From Haplomitrium mnioides (lineage: Eukaryota; Marchantiophyta; Haplomitriopsida; Calobryales): a DNA stretch of 55,488 nucleotides. The notes under the pieces are model-generated. The model was not told the origin of the DNA, ran no database searches, and saw only the letters and a list, made by a program, of their open reading frames with translations. Shown here in pieces: positions 11,606-22,220 of the stretch; position 1 is the stretch's first letter; each line of letters opens with the position of its first letter. The translations under genes were made by a program, and so were the position numbers. The DNA is taken from the NCBI GenBank assembly GCA_049999725.1, contig JBNGIS010020403.1, positions 39,170-94,657 of the forward strand, given 5' to 3'.

Positions 11606-12256
11606 TTACGAGAGAAAATCTACATTTGCATGGCTCTTTCTTGGTCGAACATGGACTTGGAACTCGAATTCTTGTAATAATAGAATCCACTGAGCCAATC
11701 TTCCAAATAAATTAGGTTTATTGATAATATACTTCAACGCATGATGGTCCATATGAAAAATAAAAGGACATCCCAATAAATAGTGTCTAAACTTTTGAAC
11801 AGCATAAATCATTCCCAATCCCTCTCGTTCAGTTGTATGATAATTCCATTCTAGAATTGATAATTGCCGACTTGCATAATAGATCAGATGTTCTTCTTTT
11901 CTTTCCCCTTTTTGGCTGAGCACAACTCCAATTGCAGTCCCTGATGTATCTACATAAACATGAAATTTCTTTGTCCAATCAGGCACCATCATAACGGGAG
12001 CTGTACTAAGCTTCTTCTTTAATTCTTCAAAAGCATGTTGACACTCCTCCGTCCATATCCACTCTTCCATTTTCCTTAGCAACTTCGTTAGTGGATCCGC
12101 AATCCATGCATAACCATCTATCATTCTCCGGTAGTACCCCACACATCCCAAAAATCCCCTAAGTCCTTTAAGGTTGGTCGGAATAAGCAGGTCCAGAATC
12201 ACCTTGACCTTTGCTTGATCCGTAGCGATTCCTTCCTTGGAAATTTTATGACCCAA
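11606..12256 (-). pseudogene. Element E RNase H domain
   Basis: RNase H degrades the RNA strand during cDNA synthesis. A 216-codon open stretch begins in the RT thumb (MGHKISKEGIATDQAKV, GCVGYYRRMI). It then shows the RNase H signatures FHVYVDTSG (first catalytic Asp), IYYASRQLS, TEREGLGMIYAVQKFRHYL (Glu) and FHMDHHALKY (Asp), ending at SHANVDFLS. It is separated from the upstream RT by a frameshift. Confidence 0.88.
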
Positions 12257-13043
12257 CGATATCCCTTTGGATAAACCAAAATAGCATTTATCAGGATGTA
12301 AACAAATCTTGAATTCTCAACATTTCTCAAAACATTTTCAGAGAAAATCCAAATGAGTATTGGTTGTAGAGTGCACACAGAAATCATCTAGGAAAACTTC
12401 TAAACACCCGCAAATATTCCCGAAAGGCTTCTGTCATCAATCTTGTAAAAGTTTTCGTCGCATTACAGAGACCAAAAGGCATCACCTTGTATGCATATGT
12501 TCCCCAATCGGTCGTAAAAGTAGTTTTAGACTGATCCTCGAGATGAATGGAGATTTGGTTATACCCACTGAAGCCATCCATGAAGGAATAACACTTCTTC
12601 CCATCCACTGCATCCAAAATGCTGTCAATGAACGACATTGGATGGAAATCCTTCTTTGTTACCGCATTGAGCTTACGAAAATCAACACACACCCAGATCT
12701 TCCCTTCTTTCTTTGGAACAATAACAATTGGGGAAACCCATTCCGAGTTTTCCACTGGGAATATAAAATCAGCCTCCAATAGCTTCTGAATCTCTTCCTT
12801 GACTTTTAATGAAAAATTTGGGTTCAAACGATATTCCCTTTGTCGAGCTGGGACCGAATCTTCCTCCAGATAATTTCGATGTTGACATGTTTTCGGAGCA
12901 ACTCCTTTTAGATCCTTATAACTCCAAGCAAAAATATCTTGATATTCAGTCAAAAGGTCTTTATAGGCCTCCAAAACAGATCCCAATCGTTCTTTCGATA
13001 CTTTTAACATTTTTGGATCTTCAGGGGTACCCACATTGATCAA
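12257..13043 (-). pseudogene. Element E reverse transcriptase
   Basis: The enzyme copies element RNA to DNA. Motifs in order: FIFPVENSEWVSPIVIVPKK, VCVDFRKLNAVTKKDFHP, YSFMDGFSGYNQI (first catalytic Asp), VMPFGLCNATKTF, then after a frameshift near 12390 FLDDFCVHS (catalytic Asp pair). The next stretch (about 12370-12257) contains stops. The motif set is that of Ty3/gypsy elements with an FxDDF box, as in the Athila/Tat group. Confidence 0.88.
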
Positions 13044-13084
13044 TTGGACTTGATCATCCTTTGAGAACCCTTCTCATGACACTG

Positions 13085-13810
13085 CTAATTCGGTAGGAGG
13101 GGTTGGTAGCACCGCACTTCACTTGGTCCATCTACCGTGTCATCTGCTCCAGAAGGCAGATCGTCTATCATAGTCACGTTTTGACACGCAATAACAACAT
13201 CCTTAATTCCTTCTTCACTAGAAATTCCCAAGCTTCTTTGTATTCCTCTTCTCTCTTCTTCACGAGCCCATTGAAATCCAGCAATGATCTTAGCCGGCTC
13301 TTCCTCTACTTCAGATGACCAATCTAAAGTGTAGCCTGGTAACTCCTCTGTCGTTTCTCCTTGGTACACCTCCTTGGTTAAAGGAAGGGTGATTTGCGGA
13401 CTGCTACCGAACATCAATCTTTTTTTCTTCCAATCCGTCACCACTCTTGCCTTATGTAACCAAGGTCTCCCCAACAACAGTGGATAAGAACTCATAACTG
13501 GGGGTTTAATAACAACATAATCCAATCGGAATGTCACTCCACCAATAATCATTGGAACTTCCTTCAGAACCCCTGTTGGAATTACTCTTGTTTGATCCGC
13601 CATTCGCAAAATTTTCCATGTCGGTTTTAAGCCACGAACCTCCAAGTCATGCATCTTTTTTTCCACCATAATGTTTACTCCTAACCTACCATCCACAGGC
13701 ACTCCTTTAAAAGTACATCCCACGATTTCAACGTCCACCTCAGGAGCACCCATGTCATCTGGAACTTCCATGTTCCAAGCATGTACCATAGGTAAGGTTG
13801 GTTTTCTCAT
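13085..13810 (-). pseudogene. Element E aspartic protease
   Basis: The retropepsin cleaves the Gag-Pol polyprotein. The 241-codon open stretch contains VPVDGRLGVNIMVEKK, where the catalytic D-G-G/S-A motif is altered to DGRLG, and the flap and C-terminal region LLLGRPWLHKARVVTDWKKK. The glutamate-rich tail precedes RT. The linker upstream (13811-14200), which includes DVTFEELLRAF-like sequence, is broken by stops. Confidence 0.82.
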
Positions 13811-14200
13811 TTTCCCTGCAGCTAATCTTCAGACAGCTCTCTTTGATTGAGGAAATGCTCGCAATAATTCTTCAAATGTAACGTTCGCCTGGCAGCTACC
13901 CATATCTTTTGCCAAATCATATCCATGAGCTAGTTCATCAACCCGAACCCCCTAAAATTTAAACGATCGGGGTTTCGGATCCTTAAATCAGACTTGTTTT
14001 TGTAATTCATGTTGTAATTCAGATCGAATCTCTTCAGACACATCATGATTTTCTTTTGGAAATAATTTTGGGTTATTCCGATCATAGTCTGAATCATTTA
14101 GTTCTTTATTAGAACCAAAATGTTTAATGCTTTTTACAGGTATTTTCTTTAAGACTTCCTTTTCTTCATTCCTCTTTTTAGCAGAACTCCTTGTTTTAAC

Positions 14201-16084
14201 TCAATAGACGTGATAATCATATTCCAATTCTTCTTCCACCTGAGCCACATCGACTTCCTCCTCACCCAAAATTTGAACATATCTTACGGCTTTCTTGTGA
14301 TGGCTTGAGACAATTTGTTCGTGTATGCCCACCCTCCTTACAATTTCCACATAAGGGAATGTTTCCAACTTGTGGCTTAGGATGCAGACAGACATTTGCA
14401 AAGTGACTTGGGTCACCGCAATTAAAACATACCATCCTTCAAGGTCCACTTGTCCTAATCGGTTGTAACACTATTTTTGGTATTCCTAGAGCTGGTGGTT
14501 GATTCGAATACTATTGAGTCCCATCTGGTCCAATACAGGAATAAACCAACTCTGTCTGACTGAGGTACATGGGCTCAAAAGGTGCTTGTACATGCTGAAT
14601 CTGAGACATCCCTTCTTTCTAGTTTCTTATCATAATCATGTTTGATAAGCTTTGACATGTAGCTAACACGTGACCAGGTCTTCGACAATAAGTGCAGTAC
14701 ATGTTGGTATTATCCAATCGACATTCTACAGTAGTATGACCTTCCTTAGCACAATTAGTGCAAAAGACTCTTTGTTGTTCCGTCGCCGAAGGTCTTTTCC
14801 CTTTTCTTGTTGCTAGCCAAACTTCTAACTGAGAAAATTTCCTTCCGAGATCCGCCACCGCGTTCTTTAATGCTATGGCCCCAGAAGAACGTCCCTTCCG
14901 CTTTTTGTCTTCGTCCTCCAAATCAGATTCCATTTTTGCATAATCATCCGTATCTGAATTCGATTCCGAAGACTTTGGCAGGTCTTCTTCATACTCCATC
15001 GCCTTCTTCCCTTTTCGATCGGAGATTGGCGACAACCCTGATTTATATTCAATGTTTCGATTGGATAATTCAAACGTTTCCACAACTTCGATTGCATCTT
15101 GTAAAGTGACCGGTTTTTTTTGTCGACACTACTGTTGCATCAAAGGAGCTAAGTCTTTTATATATGTCTCTAATAGAAACAATTGCCCTTGAGGAGGGTC
15201 CAATTTTGATGCCAACCTTTTTAATTCTTGGGTGTACTTTTCCAACAACATCCACTTGGTCCTCTTAATTCGAAGGAGATCCGCCATAACCTTGGATTCG
15301 TACCCTGTATCTTGAAAATGATTTAACAGAGCTGCTCGTAACAAGGGGTGAGTGGACTTAGATTGTGCATCTAACAACGCATACCACTTTTGTGCAAGGT
15401 GAGTCAACAATCCTGGGAGAATTCGCAATCGATCCGCCTCTGCATCCTCTCAATTAGCCCTGGAACCTGAATGAAATTGATCCAAGAATAAATCCACTAC
15501 ATTGCCACCTTTATTTCCACTGAAGTAAAAGTATTTCAATCGCGTCTTGATCGGGGTTGCCATTGGTGCAGGTACTGCAACGTTTACTGGAGGTTCTCCC
15601 CCACTTCTTGGTGAACCTGGTGGAGTACTCTTCTTCGAATCAGATGAAGGGTTTGGAAAAGGTCCCGCCGCAAACAAAGGATTTGGAAATACTTATGCCA
15701 AAGTAACCTCTGCCTTCGGTTCTCCAAATCTGAGTTCTCCTTCAGAATCAGATGCACTTCGTTCAATACCATGCACACGATCTCGAACCAAAGTTCCCTA
15801 ACTTCCTTCTCCTTGTGTACCCAATCTTAAAACTCTCATGGATTCAACCCATGCAAGCCTCTGACTTTCTCTTCTTCGTTGCCTCTCTTCTCAGGCCAAC
15901 TGCCTTTCTGTTCTTCCCTCCGATTCCAGATGAGTACTAGAATCCTAGGGTAATCTAGATATATGTTAGAAGGTCTTTCATGGACTACTTCTTCTTTTCC
16001 CGATCTCACGCTTCTTCTTTCATCGAGATTACCACAAATTTCCTCTAGTGATAAGTTTTTTTCCAAGTTCCAATACACATTCAA
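14201..16084 (-). pseudogene. Element E gag with four CCHC zinc knuckles
   Basis: Possible start at 16084 (MNVYWNLEKNLS), then a frameshift near 15840. From 15677 to about 14220 one frame is kept, with several stops. A proline/serine-rich head (SGGEPPVNVAVPAP) precedes a capsid-like part (LPGLLTHLAQKWYALLD), an acidic/basic linker and four CX2CX4HX4C knuckles: CTNCAKEGHTTVEC (14762-14721), CTYCRRPGHVLATC (14696-14655), CFNCGDPSHFANVC (14429-14388) and CGNCKEGGHTRTNC (14351-14310). All four lie in the same frame. Knuckles bind nucleic acid during packaging; plant gypsy gags usually have one or two. Confidence 0.85.
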
Positions 16085-16096
16085 CTCGCCTCGTTA

Positions 16097-16108
16097 GCAA
16101 TGGTTCCA
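16097..16108 (-). other. Element E primer binding site (putative)
   Basis: The coding strand reads TGGAACCATTGC, nine bases after the 5' LTR end at 16118. The TGG start fits a tRNA CCA tail. The offset is longer than usual and the tRNA is not identified. Confidence 0.55.
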
Positions 16109-16117
16109 AAAATTACG

Positions 16118-19100
16118 TGTGGTATATGGAAGATTCCAACATTTCCCAAATTAGCCCTCTCCGAGGTTCTTTTACTCAGGGAGGCAGAGATTCTATGTCA
16201 CCGAACTTACTTTTCTTTGCAAATCACTCTGTTTCGGTATTTTCTTGCAATTCTCTCTCATAAACAGATCTTAGATTAATCAGATTCTAAGCCAAATTCT
16301 TTCCACAGACCGTTACGTAATCACCACACCGCTTCGGAACTGACACCACGGACTTCCTTTCCGATAAATCTGAAACAATGATTTAAATTAGTTCGGCCAC
16401 CGTCCAACGCCGCAGCCAGCTTGGAAGTTGGAACGCCTTGTATTTCCCTATACGACCACCACTTCTTGTCTGTAGCTTGACTTCAATGCTAAACGACAAC
16501 TTTCTTGATGTCCCCGATGACTTCCCGCACTACACGACAACAATTCGATCGCCGTCCGATGCCGCTTTCCAACTGAAAGTTGGACCTTCGCTTCACGGAA
16601 TCTAGAGGAATCTTTTTAATATTCTCAACATATCCTCTTGAACTTCAGACTCTACCCTTGCGATAAACTCGTTCCGCAAGAACTTTCGCAAGCTCTCTCC
16701 TCTCGACACGCGTCCTCTTTCCTTTCTGATGTTCATTGGCACAGCTTCAGAACACTCTCTTCCGCAACTCTTCCTCAAGAGTTGCACGAGGTTAAAGAAT
16801 GCATTTCCAGTTGTTGATCTTAGAAAAGATTGAGCAAACACAGAAGTCTGTTCAACCTTGCGAATTACAAGGGATCGGAGCAACTTCGTTCGCTCTCCTA
16901 AGCAAACCAAACTCTTTCCAGTTAATCAATTTACAACTTGTATACTTCATATACGTCCCCTAAACCTCTTAGCGATTTCCTTGAAGATCCGCTTGGACTT
17001 CAATCTGGCGATCGAAACTTACTCTCCTAATTCGTCGATGAGAAGAACCATATCCAAACGTCACTCCTAGACCTTACACATATTTAAAAGAAGCTTGGTA
17101 CAATCCTTCTTCCACAAGCTGAACACACAGGACTACGATCGGTTCGAGTACCCCCTCTACTAGGATCGCTTTCCTCTCTGGGCCACCACTCTACTCTTAA
17201 TCTCTACAAAATTTCTTTATGTTCTTCCAGGAATTAAATATTTCCTCTCTTCGCTGAAGGACAATCAACCGTAAGAAAATTTTGAAGGGGGCAGTTCTTT
17301 TTAAGCTCATCCTATCTCGCGATAGCGAACGGAACCAACTCTTCTTTCTCGCTTATCCTTGTCGATTCTCAAATTGAATTCAACTTGGAGATTCTTCAAA
17401 GCAATTCCTCAAACACAAAGACAACTTCTTGCGAATGGAATTCTCAGACAACTTTTAAAAAAAATTTCCGAGAGCTCTTTACTAGAGATTTGGCAACTCT
17501 TAGTTTAAAGTCCTGAGGAGACTTATACAATTCCTAACTATCTGAACCGACACATTTTGAAACGACACATATTAATGACGATTTATCCCTATCAGACTTT
17601 TGAAGGCAAACAACACTCTTCATTGACTGGTACATTCTTCAGTTCACCTCTCAACTCCTGATATCTCTCGGAATACCGAGCTTCCTCTAATGCGGCCAAT
17701 TCCTCCCTTACTTGGGCTACTTCTCGATTGTCTTCATCCATATCAAAAATTAATCTTTGCATGCTCGCATCCATCTGATCCAATGTCTGTGTTCGGGCTT
17801 CTTGTACCACTTCCCACATTTGTTCCAGCCTTGTGGCCTTGTATGACGCTTGCAACAAAGTTTTCAAAAATTCCCTTTGTTCTCTCACCACAGTATCCCT
17901 CTGCCACTCCGCTAACTTCTCATGCACCTCATTGGCACGATTCCTCTCCACTATTTCTGAAGTAAGAATTTCCTTATATAATTCTTCCCAATCTTTCTCC
18001 TTCACTTCATGCTTCCTTAACTTGACATTCAAAGTCTTTGTTAACCGTACATTCTTTTTGAACTCCTCTAGAAGACTTTGTTGCTCTTCCTTCATCCGCT
18101 TTACCTTCTCCTATTCCTGCCTCAACTAAGCGTGAGTTTCATGCAGCTTCAATCGCTCTAACTGGAACACTTCCTCTTTTTTATCCATCTCCGCTTCCAA
18201 TGCATCGTACTTATCTTACAATGCCCGGTACTGAGGCAAATTCTGAGCTGTGGCCTTATTCTCCTGTTGGAGCATTCCAATTACTGCTGTCAAATTTGTA
18301 CTCTCCAATCGTTCTTTTGATATTGCTTCTCTTAACCTCCTCTCCTTTACATGCATCCGCTTCTTCAGATGTACGTACATAGGCTCTTAATCATCTTCGT
18401 TAGATTCAGCCTCCTCATCTCCCATAGCTCCCTTTCCCTTCTCTTGGACTGGTGGGGGTACTGAGGATGCATCTGAACCCTCTGGCTTCAACGTTTCCTT
18501 TCCGGTTTCTTTCATGCGTTGATTATTTCTTCCTTGAGGCCTAGGCAATTCCATACCTTCCGCAACCCCTGGACCTCCCCTTTGGGTTTGACTTTCCTCT
18601 GGAGTTTCCTCCACTCTAGCAGTCACCTCTTCTCTCCTAGTTTCCTTCAGAAAGATACTTAATCCCTTACACATATCCAAAGAGGCTTTCAACCTCTGCT
18701 CTGCCACCATTCGAGTGGCATCTAATTCATCCAACCGCTAAGTCCAATTTTTCTCTCGTGAATCCTCTCCTAGATCCACCATCTCCACTATATATTCTTC
18801 CCCTGGCTTCCGACATGCTACTGGATATGCCCTCGAACTCTCCACTGTTTCCTTCACTATTGGCACTTCCTTGGGAACGCATGCTCCCACAATCTCTGTT
18901 CTTGGTCTTTCTAAAACTCTAGGATACCTTGATTGAGAAGGTGGTGCCTCTCTAATCTCTCTTGGCTGAGGATCTGTAGATGGCATGATCCAAGGTTGTC
19001 TCCCTGGCTTATTGGGTTGACCATCCTTCCAAATAGTTTCTTCTGACATGGCTTGGCAATCTTGATCAACCAATTCCATCTCCTCCCGAGTACAAATTTT

Positions 19101-20111
19101 ACTTGCATACAAATGATGTAATATGAACAGTGCAAACCAAATCGTTGGATTCTTCCTCCAACTCTGTTTAAAATACAATGTAATCCTCCCATTAATGAAG
19201 GCTACCATTCCTTTAGTATGACCCCTACACGTATTCAGCAACACCTACATCTTTGTCTTGGTCACATATCTTGGTTGTGGCTAAAACAAAATCGTAGCAA
19301 ACACTTGGACAAATTCTTGTAGTAGAGGATCCAAAATTTCTTGAATTTTATATCCATCATTAGTAACTACTGCGGGTTGGTAGAGGTATGCCAAATGTCC
19401 CTCTCTTTTCACCATTCGATCTGCCATATCCTCCTTGGGCAGACTATACAATTGCTTTACTACCTCTTCCGTGAAATATACTAAGCTTCCTCTCATTGGG
19501 AACACGATATCTCCTTTGTAGATATCCACTTGTTCAATGCGCACATTCCCAATCAATGGTCAAAGATCATGATCCCAAACCTGACCCACAAATTGCCACA
19601 ATCCTCTACGCCTGAACATCTTCTTGAGATCATATGAAATTCTCTACAGATGTATATTCTTCACTGGCCCTATGGGCGTATAAGTGCCATTCATCATCTT
19701 GGGTTTCGGAGCCATTTTCAAAAGATTCTTAGACAATACACCCAACACTGCTGAAGATTCTACAGGAACAAACACCACTTGCTTTCGCTCAGATCGACGT
19801 GTAGGAACTTGAGGTGCTCTTGCTCCCGCTTTTCTTGGAATAACGAATCCCTCTCCTTCCTCAAGAAAATTGAATACAAAAGAATAACCGTTAAACCACC
19901 TCCTTTCATTATGAACTGGACGGCGAATTCAATCGTCTAGTCGTACGACAGACCTATCTCCTTTCTCTTCATGTCCCTTCACTCCATTCCACGGAAACTT
20001 CGGACTGCTGTTATCCGAAGAACCTTTTGGACAGCATAGCTCATTGATCTTGAATCTATAGTGAGCTTTTCTCATCCTTGGAGCTTTTCTCATCCAAAAA
20101 TCCACCTCACA
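16118..20111 (-). repeat. Element E 5' LTR (full-length form, 4.0 kb)
   Basis: Both ends match the 3' LTR ends. It holds the 833-codon frame at 17592-20093 in its first 2.5 kb and about 1.5 kb of non-coding sequence after it, including two copies of the GCCGTCCGACGCCG-type motif (about 16396-16440 and 16550-16590). A short direct repeat (GAGCTTTTCTCATCC twice) lies at about 20067-20098, just inside the LTR start. Confidence 0.9.
17592..20093 (-). pseudogene. LTR-borne reading frame, 833 codons, unknown function
   Basis: The frame begins with an ATG 18 bases after the LTR start (MRKAPRMRKAHYRFK) and ends at a TGA at 17592, with no frameshift. About ten in-frame stops interrupt it, each a possible former CAG, CAA or CGA. 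The N-terminal half looks globular (RRWFNGYSFVFNFLEEGEG, VDIYKGDIVFPMRGSLVYF, NPTIWFALFILHHLYASK). A charged Pro/Glu/Ser-rich middle follows, then a long heptad-rich coiled coil (LNVKLRKHEVKEKDWEELYK, EVVQEART, REELAALEEARYSERYQEL). I do not recognise the family. Its place in U3 recalls the sag gene of mouse mammary tumour virus by position only. It is not gag, pol or an evident env: no signal peptide or clear transmembrane segment is seen. Confidence 0.7.
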
Positions 20112-20309
20112 GTTAGGCAGCCTTATATTACAGCTCCAAGGATGGAAACAAAAGTATTGGATGATGGATCTGCATATGCACGAGTGAGAAGTCAAGATGG
20201 GAGGAAGGTGGTACAGTTTCCAACTGTCCATGCAAACCATAAGAGGAATCGAGATAGCTTGAGAAACTATTCTCCTCCTACAATCATAGAGGGGTTTCAG
20301 GATTTTTGA
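20112..20309 (+). pseudogene. Element D protease, second part
   Basis: This resumes the protease cut at 8234: QPYITAPRMETKVLDDG, then SAYARVRSQDGRKVVQFPTV and NHKRNRDSLR. It stops at 20307-20309. The sequence to 20417 continues the linker in a broken frame. Confidence 0.82.
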
Positions 20310-20417
20310 AAGGTGCCATAATAAAACGAGACTGTGGTGGTACAATTGAAGAGGTGCTCTTGCTTAAAAATGAAAGTACCTTTTGTACAGGAGTAGTGAA
20401 GTATTCTAAGAGTAGAT

Positions 20418-22220
20418 TTGTTGTATATACATAGCTTGTTGATTTGGCTCGATGGGAGAGAAAAGAAATTCAAAAAAATAGGTGTGTTGGATGACCAAGA
20501 AGAGATTGTAGGTGTATATATGGAACAAGGAATTGAAGATTCTATGGAGCTACTTGTTGCTATTGGATGTGGAGGAGAGGACAAGGTGGTGTGTTTACAA
20601 TCACGGGAACTCTATTTAGCTATCGAGTCATTTGCAGGATTGGAGGCTAGAGTGGACACCAGATATAAGGCGGTGGAGAAGAAGGTAAAACCTGTAGATC
20701 AGCCTCTTCCCATTGATTCCAGTGAGCAAGTCAAGAAATCTTCAAAAGAGGGGAGTTTGAGAGAGATTTTAAAAATTGGGCACAAGTTTACTCCAACCAC
20801 GTTGGAGGAACTAAAGGTTGGATCGGTAGAGTTTCTCTTGCCTCAAGAGGAGAGTGCATTTAGAGAGATGCTCCAGAGACATGGGACAACATTTGCTTTT
20901 GAGCCTCATGAAATAAAGTGTGTGGATCCAGATGTGGTTGCACCAATGATTATTTTTATGGTTCCACATGCACCTTGGGATTTGAAGCCAATTCCAGTAC
21001 CAAGAGCTCATTTACCAAAGATCTTGGACCTCTTGAAGGAGAATATGCAGATGAGGATTTTGGAGCCATCTTTTGGTCCATATTCCAACCGATGGTTTAC
21101 AGTGCCAAAGAAAAGTGGGGCACTACAATTTATTCAAGATATGCAACTAGTAAATCAAGTTACCATCCAAAATACAAGGGTGGGACCAATTGTTGGAGAG
21201 TTTGCAGAAGCATTTGCTGGAAGAGCTATCTATTCTATGGGTGATCTGTACTCTGGTTATGACCAATTCCAATTTGCTAAAGAGAGTAGGGATATAACAA
21301 CTATAAGGACACCATTGGGTTTATTGAGAATATGCACTTTATCTCAATGTGCTACAAACTCTGTGGCACATATGATGAATGGGATGAACAAGGTTCTGAG
21401 ATAATTTATCCCAGATAAGACCATGCCATTCCTTGATGACATTCCAATCAAAGGATGTATAGAAGAAGACAAGAATGAAACTTTGGATGAGAGAAGGTGC
21501 CGAAATTTTGTTATGGATCATATTTTGGATTGTGACCAGATTTTACAAAGGCTGGAAGAGGTATATCTGACCTTATCAGGGGTGAAATCATCTTTTAGAG
21601 TTCGTGAAGTTGTGATTGTTGGGCACTTATGTGGCTGGTTTGGCCGAAAACCTGATCAAAAGAAAATTGATGTCATTCAACGACTAAAAGATACATGTAG
21701 CTCAGCTATGGAGGTACGTAGATTTCTAGAAGCATGTGTTTTCTACCATGTGTGGATCTCTCATTTTGCACATGTGGCAGATCCTTTTTATGATTTGTTG
21801 CACAAAGGAAAGGAGTTTCGATGGGAAGACATCCATACGAAAGCTGTGCAAAAGCTGAAGAAACTATTATCTTCTCAGCTTGTCCTTCGGAGAGTGAGTT
21901 ATGAAAATGAAAATCATGTGATATTGACTATAAATGCCAGCCCCATTGCTATAGGTTGGGAAATTGGGCAAGATGATGAGGAAGGAAACCAATTTGCAAT
22001 TCGGTTTGGAGACAAAGTGTTGAGCAAACGACAAATAAGTTATCCACAGATAAAGAGAGAGTTGTGGGGGGTGGTTGCAGCCATGAAAGTTGAGAAAGAA
22101 TATCTGATTGGAGCACCACTGATTGTGGAAATAGATTGCTTACCTTTGTTGGAGATGATTACCAATTGCACTCGTTTAATATTGCCATGTTGCGTTGGAT
22201 TGCTTATATCAAGTCATTAA
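20418..22220 (+). pseudogene. Element D reverse transcriptase and RNase H, atypical lineage
   Basis: One frame runs through this stretch with a single internal TAA at 21402-21404. RT motifs: RILEPSFGPYSNRWFTVPKK, FIQDMQLVNQVTIQN, AIYSMGDLYSGYDQF (catalytic Asp), SRDITTIRTPLGLLR, ATNSVAHMMNGM, then MPFLDDIPIKGC (Asp pair) and VGHLCGWFGRKPDQKKIDVI. RNase H: LTINASPIAIGWEIGQ, where the first catalytic Asp appears as Asn, and RQISYPQIKRELWGVVAAMK, IDCLPLLEMI. The frame is lost near 22165. These motifs differ clearly from B, C, E and F, which have DFRKLN, DGYSGYNQ and FxDDF. Confidence 0.86.

Larger units (their letters stand above)
8235..20111 (-). mobile_element. Element E: Ty3/gypsy element with LTR-borne reading frame, nested in D
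   Basis: A minus-strand element. It has a 5' LTR of 3994 bases (16118-20111), PBS, gag, protease, RT, RNase H, integrase, polypurine tract and a 3' LTR of only 2000 bases (8235-10234). Both LTRs begin TGTGAGGTGG and end with a CACA terminus on the coding strand. The flanks are imperfect as a duplication (CCTTGG on the left, GTTAGG on the right), but the host protease frame joins cleanly across the element, so it is a single insertion. Confidence 0.9.

Noticed and set aside
18046-20090. The extra 2 kb of the E 5' LTR as a separate insertion
   Set aside because: The reading frame runs through both ends of the segment and its C-terminal part is present in the short LTR, so loss from the 3' LTR is simpler. 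No duplication flanks it.
17592-20093. LTR-borne frame as an envelope gene
   Set aside because: No signal peptide, no clear membrane anchor, and the C-terminus is a charged coiled coil; the location in the LTR also does not fit env.
8235-20111. Perfect target-site duplication for E
   Set aside because: The flanks CCTTGG and GTTAGG are only similar. The claim of a single insertion rests on the continuous host protease frame instead.
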